Assembly: GCF_024508295.1 (NCBI RefSeq)
Contig: NZ_CP101990.1
Span: 2,170,001-2,234,000 of the forward strand
From: Aeromicrobium duanguangcaii
Lineage (GTDB): Bacteria; Actinomycetota; Actinomycetes; Propionibacteriales; Nocardioidaceae
Reading direction: 5' to 3'
Length of the DNA stretch: 64,000 nucleotides
Under the pieces are notes generated by a model that made no database searches, was not told the DNA's origin, and saw only the letters and a list, made by a program, of their open reading frames with translations. This document shows positions 9,119-16,588 of this stretch, piece after piece. The translations under genes and the position numbers were made by a program. The first letter of the stretch is position 1; each line of letters opens with the position of its first letter.

Positions 9119-12100
9119 TCAGCGCTGGGGCCTCACGAGGGGGAAGAGGATCGTGTCACGGATGCTCAGTCCGGTCAGGTTCATGACGAGGCGGTCGATC
9201 CCCAGGCCCATGCCGCCCGTCGGCGGCATCCCGTACTCCAGGGCCGCCAGGAAGTCCTCGTCCACCTGCATCGCCTCGGCGTCCCCCGCCGCGGCGAGCA
9301 ACGACTGGGCGACCAGTCGCTCGCGCTGGTCCACCGGATCGATCAGCTCCGAGTAGGCGGTTCCCTGCTCCGCTCCGAAGATCACCAGGTCCCACTTCTC
9401 CGCGAGTCGCGCATCCTTGCGGTGGACGCGGGTGAGCGGCGCGTTGTCCTTCGGGAAGTCGGTGTAGAAGACCGGCGTCGTGGTCCGGCTCTCGCACATC
9501 GGCTCGTAGATGCCCTCGAGCACGGCCCCCCACGAGGGGTTCTCGCCCAGCTCGGCGCCGACGCGCTCGGCGTGGCGCAGGAGCTCGGAGATCGGGGTGT
9601 CTGCCGTGACCTCCTCGCCCAGGGCGTCCGAGACGGCCTCGCACATCGTCTTGACGGGCCAGTCCCCCGACAGGTCGTACTCGACGGCCTTGCCGTCGGC
9701 GTCGCGCCGCCGGGCGACGGGGGCTCCGTGGACGGCCGTGGCGGCCTCCTGGACCAAGGCTTGCGTCAGCCGCCGCATGCTGTCGTAGTCGCCGTAGGTC
9801 TCGTAGACCTCGAGCGACGTGAACTCCGGGTTGTGCTTGAAGTCCACGCCCTCGTTGCGGAACTGACGGCCCACCTCGAAGACCTGCTCCATGCCGCCGA
9901 CCAGCAGGCGCTTGAGGTGCAGCTCGGTCGCGATGCGCAGGTAGAGATCCATGTCGTAGGCGTTGATGTGCGTCTCGAACGGACGGGCGTTCGCCCCGCC
10001 GTGGACGGTCTGCAGGATCGGCGTCTCGACCTCGGTGAACCCCCGGGCATGGAGCGAGTCGCGGATGGTGCGCACCACCGTCGCCCGCTGGTAGGCGACG
10101 GTGCGGGCGTCCGGCCGGACGATGAGGTCGACGTAGCGACGCCGGACCCGAGCCTCCGGGTCCGTCAGGCCCAGGTGCTTGTCCGGCAGCGGGCGCAGGG
10201 ACTTGCTGGTCATCATCACCGCCGTCGCCCGGACGCTGAGCTCGCCCTTGCGCGTCGTGACGACCTCACCGGTCACCCCGACCTGATCGCCCAGGTCCAC
10301 CGCGTGCACCCAGAAGTCGCGGTCGTCGTCGCCGAGGTGCTTCGCGTCGACCATCACCTGCAGGTCGCCGCTGCCGTCGCGCAGGGTCGCGAAGCCCAAC
10401 CGGCCCATGTCGCGCTTGAGGATCACGCGGCCCACCACGGACACGACCGTGCCGCTCTCGGTGTCCGGGGCCATCTCGCCCGCCTCGGCACGGACCTCGG
10501 CGAGGGTGTGGGTGCGCGGGGCCGTGACGGGATAGGGATCGCCCCCCGCCTCGCGCAGCCGCTCGAGCTTGAGTCGGCGCACGCGCATCTGCTCGGACAG
10601 GTGGTCGAGCGCCAGCGCCTCCGCCACGACGTCGCGCTCGGGTGGCACCAGCGCGCGAACCTGCTCCGCGTAGTCGTCCTGTCCGGAGGCGAGCCCCTCC
10701 TCGCGCCGGCCGCGGCGACGCAGGAGGCTGATCGACGGCACCGTCAGGAAGCCCTCCGCGCTGCCCGCGGCCATCCCGACGCGCGGCAGGTCGGAGGTGT
10801 ACTCGTACCCCATGTACCGGGGCTGCCACTGGGGCAGGTACTTCGCGTTCGAGCGGTAGAGCGACTCGAGCTGCCACGTCCGGCTGGCGACCAGCAGACC
10901 CTGGCGCCACACCCGGGCCACCGGGCCGGCGCCGACCTCCGCTCCCCGCTCGAACGCCTCGCGGAACATGGCGAAGTTCAGCGAGACCGGGCCGACCCCC
11001 ATCCGGGGAGCCTCCGCCGCGAGGGAGGCCACGAGGAACTCGACGAGGCCGTTGGCGGCGGCGGGGTCGCGCCGCATGAGGTCCAGGGAGAGTCCGGTCC
11101 GGCCCCACGGGACGAAGCTCAGGAACCCGCGCAGGCGGCCGGTCTCGTCGGTCGCCCGGACCAGGACGCAGTCGCCGTCGAGCGGATCGCCCAGCCGACC
11201 CAGCGCCATCGAGAACCCTCGCTCGTCGCCCCCGTCGCCACGCCAGTGCTCGGCCGCCTCGGCGAGCGCCGCGAAGTCCTCCGGCTCGAGCGCCGAGTGC
11301 CGGACGACGGCCGCGGTGTAACCCCGCCGCTGCATCCGATGCACCGATCGACGGACGTCCTTCATGCCGGGAGCGTTCAGCGAGAACTCGGCCATGTCGA
11401 CCACGGCCTCGTCGCCGATGTCGAGCATGGTCAGCCCGGCGTCGGCGTAGGCGAGGGCGCCCTGGCGCCCGGCGCCCATCACCGCCAGCGACAGGCCCTG
11501 GCGACGCGACCACGCCTGCCAGGCGTCGATGGCGGCGGTCCAGTACTCGGGGTCCCCGACGGGGTTGCCGCTGGCCAGGGAGACCGATCCGACCGCGCGG
11601 AAGGACACCCCGGCGTGCGCCGTCGCCGGATCGCCGGTGTCCCACACGACGGCCTTGTCGCGGCGCGTCGCGAAGTAGCCCAGCGAGTCCTCCTGACCGT
11701 GATCGCGCAGCATTCCGCGCACCACGGCCTCGTCGAGTGCCGAGAGGCCGTGGCCCTCGCCGGGGACCCAGAAGGCGATCAGCGCGGAGCCCAGCACGAC
11801 CGAGGCACCGAAGACCGCGATCACGAGGCTCACCCAGATCGGCGCCGTCACGCCGTCGCTGGTCAGGTCCACCCCCGAACGGCCGATGTCGGCCAGCATC
11901 GACGCCTCCACGTAGCCCGCGGCCTCGCCGAAGTCCGCGGCGGTCCCGAACATCCGGACCAGGCCCGCGCACGTGAACAGCATCACCACCCCGCCGCCGA
12001 CGAAGACCAAGGCAGCGCGCAGCACGATGCGGGGCACCCACCGGGCGGTGAACTCGTCCCGGACACGCCACGCGAGCGTCACCACCGCGACGCTCACCGC

Positions 12101-12466
12101 CAGCCCGATGAGGTTCAGGGCCAGGTTCTCCCCGTCCGCCACGGCCAGGACGCGCCCGACCGACGGCACGACGAACCACCAGAGCACCACGGTGATCAGC
12201 GCCAGCCGCAGCCGGCGCCGCAACGCCACGGCGACGACGTAGATCAGCGACGCGTAGACGAAACCCGGAAGGACCGGAACCACGAGGAGTGAGACGGGGT
12301 CCTCGCTCGCGGCGAAGAAGCGGTACCACGGCGGGACGACCGTGATGACGAGGACGAAGGCGGCGAAGGCGAACCACGCCGCGGCGAAGAGGTCGGGCCA
12401 CCGGTTCAGCGAGGCCGGCCGGCTCTCGACGCGGCCCTCGTCGTCCTCCGCGTCGTGATCACTCAT
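9119..12466 (-). CDS. lysX: Bifunctional lysylphosphatidylglycerol synthase / lysyl-tRNA synthetase
   Basis: This 1115-residue fusion makes Lys-tRNA and transfers lysine to phosphatidylglycerol, lowering membrane charge and giving resistance to cationic peptides. An N-terminal membrane region with about seven hydrophobic segments (to about 260) is followed by a DUF2156/MprF transferase domain (about 270-580). A complete class II LysRS follows: an OB-fold anticodon domain near 650-760, motif 2 beginning FRNEGVDFKHNPEF, and motif 3 GMGLGIDRLVMNL. The ATG at 12466 has a GGAGGGGA ribosome site and overlaps the DUF998 stop by eight bases, so the two are coupled. The fusion is characteristic of mycobacteria and relatives. 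A separate housekeeping LysRS, if present, is outside the window. Confidence 0.95.
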   Translation of the reverse strand: MSDHDAEDDEGRVESRPASLNRWPDLFAAAWFAFAAFVLVITVVPPWYRFFAASEDPVSLLVVPVLPGFVYASLIYVVAVALRRRLRLALITVVLWWFVVPSVGRVLAVADGENLALNLIGLAVSVAVVTLAWRVRDEFTARWVPRIVLRAALVFVGGGVVMLFTCAGLVRMFGTAADFGEAAGYVEASMLADIGRSGVDLTSDGVTAPIWVSLVIAVFGASVVLGSALIAFWVPGEGHGLSALDEAVVRGMLRDHGQEDSLGYFATRRDKAVVWDTGDPATAHAGVSFRAVGSVSLASGNPVGDPEYWTAAIDAWQAWSRRQGLSLAVMGAGRQGALAYADAGLTMLDIGDEAVVDMAEFSLNAPGMKDVRRSVHRMQRRGYTAAVVRHSALEPEDFAALAEAAEHWRGDGGDERGFSMALGRLGDPLDGDCVLVRATDETGRLRGFLSFVPWGRTGLSLDLMRRDPAAANGLVEFLVASLAAEAPRMGVGPVSLNFAMFREAFERGAEVGAGPVARVWRQGLLVASRTWQLESLYRSNAKYLPQWQPRYMGYEYTSDLPRVGMAAGSAEGFLTVPSISLLRRRGRREEGLASGQDDYAEQVRALVPPERDVVAEALALDHLSEQMRVRRLKLERLREAGGDPYPVTAPRTHTLAEVRAEAGEMAPDTESGTVVSVVGRVILKRDMGRLGFATLRDGSGDLQVMVDAKHLGDDDRDFWVHAVDLGDQVGVTGEVVTTRKGELSVRATAVMMTSKSLRPLPDKHLGLTDPEARVRRRYVDLIVRPDARTVAYQRATVVRTIRDSLHARGFTEVETPILQTVHGGANARPFETHINAYDMDLYLRIATELHLKRLLVGGMEQVFEVGRQFRNEGVDFKHNPEFTSLEVYETYGDYDSMRRLTQALVQEAATAVHGAPVARRRDADGKAVEYDLSGDWPVKTMCEAVSDALGEEVTADTPISELLRHAERVGAELGENPSWGAVLEGIYEPMCESRTTTPVFYTDFPKDNAPLTRVHRKDARLAEKWDLVIFGAEQGTAYSELIDPVDQRERLVAQSLLAAAGDAEAMQVDEDFLAALEYGMPPTGGMGLGIDRLVMNLTGLSIRDTILFPLVRPQR

Positions 12467-13121
12467 CGCCGGGTCCCCTCCCGATCGACGCCGCGGAACG
12501 GGCCGCAACGACTCCCAAGCATGCTAGCCAGAGACTGACGCCGAGGATGTGAACGCGCTGGGAGTACGCCGTCACCGCGTGGTGGTCGGTGAAGAGTCCG
12601 TAGTAGGTGAACACCGCGGTGGACGCCACGCCGGCGAGCCAGAAGAGCCACCAGGCGATGCGGGCGACCCAGGCAGGGCCGACCCGGCGCGTGTCCCACC
12701 ACACCGCGGCGACGCCGACGAAGAGCGCGGTCTCGGACAGCGTGCTGAAGACGTCGTGGATGTCGGCCGCGCGCCGTTCGGCAGCGCTGATGCAGTCCTC
12801 CCCCAGCCCGCACGGCATCGGGACGATGGCCGCCCCCACGGCCCCGGCCGCGAACAGCGCCGTCGCCACCACGAACGCCCAGCCGGCCCATCCCGGCGGA
12901 AGCGCGCGCCGGACCGACGGCAGTAACAGGATGACCAGCGCTGCGCACACCACGTTGGTGATGCGCAGCAGGCCCGAGTTGGGTTCTCCCGGCGTCTCGA
13001 GATAGCTCACGACCAGGTCGGAGTCGGCGAATCCGCGCAGCACCCAGTCGATCAGGAAGTTGGAGTACAGCAGTGCCGCCGCCGTCCCGATGGCGAGACA
13101 TGCGACGGGGCGCATGCGCAT
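12459..13121 (-). CDS. DUF998 family membrane protein coupled to lysX
   Basis: A polytopic protein of about 220 residues with six or so hydrophobic helices. It includes CAALVILLLPSVRRALPP and a pair of cysteines in MPCGLGEDC in an outside loop, typical of DUF998. Its stop codon lies inside the start of lysX (ATGAGTGA, eight-base overlap), so the proteins are made from one message in linked amounts. A role alongside LysX in lipid handling is inferred from this coupling only. The start is uncertain: ATG codons at 13121, 13115 and 13157 are all possible. Confidence 0.75.
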   Translation of the reverse strand: MRMRPVACLAIGTAAALLYSNFLIDWVLRGFADSDLVVSYLETPGEPNSGLLRITNVVCAALVILLLPSVRRALPPGWAGWAFVVATALFAAGAVGAAIVPMPCGLGEDCISAAERRAADIHDVFSTLSETALFVGVAAVWWDTRRVGPAWVARIAWWLFWLAGVASTAVFTYYGLFTDHHAVTAYSQRVHILGVSLWLACLGVVAARSAASIGRGPGDE

Positions 13122-13234
13122 GCCGTCAGTTAACAGGACGTCGCGGTTCGCTGCCATGGCTGAGCGCGCCGTCGGTCCTCGCCCGAATGTGACATCGACC
13201 CACGAGTGGGCCGCCCGTCGTTCCTTCCACCACA

Positions 13235-14278
13235 ATGGTTCCGATGCCCGACACGAACGACAGCACCCTGGCCCTTCCCGAACTGCCCAGCCCGTGGCGT
13301 GCCCGCGTGCCCGGTTACGCCGACATCGGCGCACTCGTGGAGCTCAGACGGCTCGACGAGCTGCAGGGCACCGGCGAGGCCCACGTCGATCCGGCCGGCA
13401 TCGAGTCGGAGGTCGCCGGACAGGCGTCATGGACCCGTCGTCAGCTGGTCGCCGTCGGTCCGGACGACATCCCCCGCGCCTGGATCACCGTGCACGATCG
13501 CGCCGCCGGGCGGGCACTGATCTGGGGCTACTTCGACCGTGACGTCCCCGAGATCGACGAGATCGCCGCCGTGTTCTACGCGTGGGCCGAGTCCGCGGCC
13601 GTGGCCATGGCGCGGTTCCGCGGTGTCGAGGCGACCCGCCTGGACGAGAGCCCGTTCGCCGACGACACGCGCCAGGCCGGCTGGCTGACGGAGGCCGGCT
13701 ACGCCAAGCGCCGGACCTGGCTGCACATGACCCGGCCGGCCACCGCGGACGAGGCCTCGCTGACCCCCCGCGAGGGCGTCATGGTCCGCCCGGTCGAGCG
13801 CCACGAGAACGGCATGCCGGTCGCCTCCGACCTGCAGATCGTGCACCAGATGCTCGAGACCTCGTTCCAGGACCACTTCAACTCCTACCGCGAGAGCTTC
13901 TCGGAGTTCGTCCAGCGCCTGCGCGAGGACCCGGGCCACAGCTGGGACCACTGGTGGCTGGCCTACGTCGAGACCGACGAGGGCGCGCACGTCCCGGCGG
14001 GCACCGTCGTGTGCTCGTCCCAGGCGGCACCCGAGGGCGGCACCCAGGGCACCTACGTCGAGTACATCGGGGTCAACCGGGCCGCCCGGGGGCGCGGGGT
14101 CGCGAAGTCCCTGCTGGCCACCGTGATCGCCGACGCGGCGCGCCACGGCCGGGACCGGGTGACGCTGGAGGTCGACGCCGACTCCCCGACGAAGGCGGAC
14201 GAGCTCTACCGCTCGCTGGGCTGGGAGACCGAGTACGTGACCGAGTCCTGGTTCAAGGACCTCGACCTCAGCGACTGA
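13235..14278 (+). CDS. Tandem GNAT N-acetyltransferase
   Basis: A 347-residue protein built of two GNAT halves. The C-terminal half (about 180-347) has a good acetyl-CoA motif, VEYIGVNRAARGRGVAKSLL, followed by the ELYRSLGWE end motif; the N-terminal half looks degenerate. Mycothiol synthase MshD has this double layout, but key similarity to MshD is not clear enough to name it. ATG codons at 13235 and 13244 are both possible, the second lying seven bases after CACAAT. The 3' end overlaps the small convergent gene by 11 bases. Confidence 0.8.
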   Translation: MVPMPDTNDSTLALPELPSPWRARVPGYADIGALVELRRLDELQGTGEAHVDPAGIESEVAGQASWTRRQLVAVGPDDIPRAWITVHDRAAGRALIWGYFDRDVPEIDEIAAVFYAWAESAAVAMARFRGVEATRLDESPFADDTRQAGWLTEAGYAKRRTWLHMTRPATADEASLTPREGVMVRPVERHENGMPVASDLQIVHQMLETSFQDHFNSYRESFSEFVQRLREDPGHSWDHWWLAYVETDEGAHVPAGTVVCSSQAAPEGGTQGTYVEYIGVNRAARGRGVAKSLLATVIADAARHGRDRVTLEVDADSPTKADELYRSLGWETEYVTESWFKDLDLSD

Positions 14279-14534
14279 CCCCGGCCGGATCCGTCCGCTC
14301 GCGCAGCCACGTCGTGGTGCCCGGCTGCATCCCGCGCGATTTCGGTGTGCGGTCGACCGGCGACACGAGGAGAGCCGCCTCGTCGGGCAGCGACCACTTC
14401 AGCGCGTGATAGACCACCGAGAGGGTCTCGGTGCTCTCCACGAGCCACAGCCCCGGCGCGATCGCCCGGATCTCCTGCCACGGTCCGGCCAGGTCGTCGG
14501 GCTGCTCCTCGGTCCACGCCAGGTACACGGTCAC
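14268..14534 (-). CDS. Small conserved-looking hypothetical protein
   Basis: An 88-residue soluble protein beginning MTVYLAWTEEQPDDL and containing the core LWLVESTETLSVVYHALKW. I recognise no family. It has a GTG start, balanced codon use like real genes here, and a tryptophan-rich composition unlikely for a shadow frame. It converges with the GNAT gene, overlapping its end by 11 bases, and is followed upstream by the Clp-N gene on the same strand. Confidence 0.6.
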   Translation of the reverse strand: MTVYLAWTEEQPDDLAGPWQEIRAIAPGLWLVESTETLSVVYHALKWSLPDEAALLVSPVDRTPKSRGMQPGTTTWLRERTDPAGVSR

Positions 14535-14572
14535 CGGTCCATCCTTCCCGGACGACGCGTGGCGCGCACGGA

Positions 14573-15100
14573 TCAGGCGGCGTGCGGACGCTCGGCCGCC
14601 ACGCGGACGGCGTCAGGATCGACGCCGTGACGCACGAGCAGCGCGACGCCGGGACCGTTCGCCCGCAGCACGCCGAGCAGCAGGTGCCGGCCGTCGATCG
14701 TGCGGTGCTTGAGCCGGATCGCCTCGCGCAGGGCGAGCTCGAGCGACTTCTTGGCATCCGTCGTGAAGGGGATGTGCCCGCCGGAGCGTCGCGCCGCCCG
14801 ATCGAGCGCATCGGCGCCGAAGGTGCGGTCGGCCTCGCGCCGGACCGCCTCGAGGTCGATGCCGATGCCGGCCAGCGCATCGGCGTCGAGTCCGCCGGCC
14901 CGCAGCTCGGTCGTGGCCGAGGCGACGAGGGCCGCCGCGTCCACCCCGGCGTCACGCAGCGCCTCGCGCGCGGGTCCGGCCTCACGCGCCAGGGCGACCA
15001 CCAGGTGCCGGGTGTCGATCGTTCTCGTGGACGCGTCCCGCGCGACCTCCTGGGCCGTCGTGACGGCCGTCCGTGCTTCCTTCGTGAATCGCTCGAACAT
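14573..15100 (-). CDS. Stand-alone double Clp N-terminal domain protein (ClpC-N-like)
   Basis: The 175-residue product starts MFERFTKEARTAV and contains two Clp_N repeats: TRTIDTRHLVVALAREAG in the first and KHRTIDGRHLLLGVLRANG in the second. These match the substrate/adaptor-binding N domain of ClpC/ClpA, but no AAA ATPase module follows, so it cannot unfold proteins itself. It may act as an adaptor, a decoy for adaptors, or a binder of phosphoarginine-like marks; that is inference. Its ATG shares a base with the stop of the upstream HTH gene (TGATG), so the two work as a pair. Confidence 0.88.
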   Translation of the reverse strand: MFERFTKEARTAVTTAQEVARDASTRTIDTRHLVVALAREAGPAREALRDAGVDAAALVASATTELRAGGLDADALAGIGIDLEAVRREADRTFGADALDRAARRSGGHIPFTTDAKKSLELALREAIRLKHRTIDGRHLLLGVLRANGPGVALLVRHGVDPDAVRVAAERPHAA

Positions 15101-15309
15101 CAGCTGCTCCTGCCGTGCTTCTTGTGGACCGCCTGCTTGGTGACGCCGAGGGCCTCGGCGACCTGCTGCCACGACCAGCCCAGCTCACGGGCTCGAGCGA
15201 CCTGCAGCGTCTCGAGCCGGTCCGCGAGCTCACGCAGCGAGCGGACGGCCCGCAGGCCCGCCGCGGGGTCGTCGCCGGCTGCTGCATCCGTCAGTGCGTC
15301 GGTGGCCAT
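15100..15309 (-). CDS. Small helix-turn-helix protein paired with Clp-N
   Basis: A 69-residue protein with a C-terminal helix-turn-helix, WSWQQVAEALGVTKQAVHKKH at about residues 45-65, and an N-terminal helix rich in Arg and Leu. It is likely a DNA-binding regulator of its own operon and of the coupled Clp-N gene. The ATG lies six bases after TACGGT, so the message is probably leaderless. Near-identical gene pairs are common in actinobacteria, which supports a functional link. Confidence 0.82.
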   Translation of the reverse strand: MATDALTDAAAGDDPAAGLRAVRSLRELADRLETLQVARARELGWSWQQVAEALGVTKQAVHKKHGRSS

Positions 15310-15341
15310 GCGTCAACCGTAGTTGACGACTGGCCAATTCG

Positions 15342-15704
15342 TCAACGAAGGTTGACGGGAATCTCCCGACCGACGCGCAGTGCACCCGCCAGCGAGGTGA
15401 GCTCGTCCTCGACCACGCGGTAATACGCCCACCGCCCGCGCTGCTCGCGCGTCACCAGCCCTGCGGCCGCAAGAAGCTTCATGTGGTGCGACACGGTCGG
15501 CTGGCTGAGGCCCAGCGGCGCGGTGAGGTCGCAGATGCACGCCTCTCCCCCGTCGGCCGCGGCGATCATCGACACGAGCCGCACGCGAGCCGGATCGGAG
15601 AGCGCCTTGAACTTCGCCGCCAGGGCGATGGCGGCGTCGTCGTCGAGCGCACCGCCCGTCAGGGGCGAGCAGCAGGAGTCGGCGAGCGGCAGCGATGTGG
15701 CCAT
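15342..15704 (-). CDS. arsR: ArsR family arsenic-responsive repressor
   Basis: A 120-residue winged-helix repressor. The recognition helix region is PLGLSQPTVSHHMKLLAAAGL. Cys11-Cys12 in ADSCCSPL and Cys56/Cys58 in EACICDL resemble the N-terminal Cys pair plus distant Cys that bind arsenite in the Corynebacterium ArsR type rather than the E. coli CxC type. It is divergent from arsM, so it probably represses both until arsenite binds. The ATG at 15704 follows CAGGCT by six bases; a slightly longer reading is possible. Confidence 0.88.
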   Translation of the reverse strand: MATSLPLADSCCSPLTGGALDDDAAIALAAKFKALSDPARVRLVSMIAAADGGEACICDLTAPLGLSQPTVSHHMKLLAAAGLVTREQRGRWAYYRVVEDELTSLAGALRVGREIPVNLR

Positions 15705-15787
15705 GGGCCCAGCCTGCCACACACATTGACATCGATCGATACATGAGGGAAGGTCAATCCATCGACATTCATCAATATGGAGGAACC
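15705..15787. promoter_or_regulatory. arsR-arsM divergent promoter region
   Basis: This 83-base AT-richer spacer contains the palindrome ATCGATCGAT at 15731-15740, three copies of CATCGA-like sequence, and TTGACA at 15726-15731. It must hold both promoters and the ArsR operator. The exact operator cannot be fixed by eye. A GGAGG ribosome site precedes arsM. Confidence 0.5.
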
Positions 15788-16576
15788 ATGAGCACCAACG
15801 AGGAACTCGTCGAACAGGTCCGCCAGCGCTATGCGGCAGCCGCGGTCAGTGTCGGCGGCGGCGCGACCAACGCGTCGATCCTGGACCTCGCCGATGCCGG
15901 CGCGGGCGACTGCTGTTCGGGCGGCGACGCGGTGATCGACGGCGCCCGCTTCGGCGCCGGTCTCTACGATCCGCAGGCCGCGGGCGACGTGCCGGCCGAG
16001 GCGCTCGCGGCGAGCCTGGGCTGTGGCAACCCCACCGCGGTGGCGGCCCTGCACCCCGGAGAGCGGGTCCTGGACCTCGGTTCCGGCGGCGGCATCGACG
16101 TCCTGCTCTCGGCGCGGCGCGTCGGCGAGACCGGCTTCGCCTACGGCGTCGACATGACCGACGAGATGCTCGAGCTGGCGCGGGCGAACGCCGAGAGGGC
16201 CGGGGCGCGCAACGTCGAGTTCCTGAAGGGCACGATCGAGGACGTCCCGCTGCCGGACGGCTCGGTGGACGTCGTGATCTCCAACTGCGTCATCAACCTG
16301 TCCGTCGACAAGGCGCTGGTCATGGCCGAGATGTTCCGCGTGCTGTCGCCCGGTGGGCGCGTCGGCGTGTCCGACGTCGTCGCCGAGGACCACCTCAGCG
16401 TCGCCGAGCGGGCCGAGCGCGGCTCGCACGTCGGCTGCATCGCCGGGGCCCTCTCGCGCTCGGAGTACCTGGAGGCCCTGACGGCTGCGGGCTTCGTGGA
16501 CGCCGAGGTCGAGTTCACCCACGAGGCGGTCCCGGGCATGCACGGCGCGATCGTCCGCGCGACCAAGCCCGCCTGA
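15788..16576 (+). CDS. arsM: Arsenite S-adenosylmethionine methyltransferase
   Basis: A 262-residue class I methyltransferase that methylates arsenite to volatile or less toxic methylarsenicals. The SAM motif is DLGSGGG at residues 96-102, and the acidic end of strand 2 is GVDMTDEM. Cysteines 79, 167 and 217 correspond well to the three arsenic-binding cysteines of known ArsM proteins (the last pair is spaced 50 residues, as in the algal enzyme), with an extra Cys42-Cys43 pair. The start has an excellent GGAGGA ribosome site. It faces arsR across a shared promoter; no arsenite pump or arsenate reductase is nearby. Confidence 0.93.
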   Translation: MSTNEELVEQVRQRYAAAAVSVGGGATNASILDLADAGAGDCCSGGDAVIDGARFGAGLYDPQAAGDVPAEALAASLGCGNPTAVAALHPGERVLDLGSGGGIDVLLSARRVGETGFAYGVDMTDEMLELARANAERAGARNVEFLKGTIEDVPLPDGSVDVVISNCVINLSVDKALVMAEMFRVLSPGGRVGVSDVVAEDHLSVAERAERGSHVGCIAGALSRSEYLEALTAAGFVDAEVEFTHEAVPGMHGAIVRATKPA

Positions 16577-16588
16577 CGCGGGCGCGGG

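Noticed and set aside
9422..12292. 956-codon open frame antisense to lysX
   Set aside because: Shadow of lysX, without recognisable domains or ribosome site.
13235..14278. Mycothiol synthase MshD
   Set aside because: The double GNAT layout fits, but I could not see MshD-specific residues; left unnamed.
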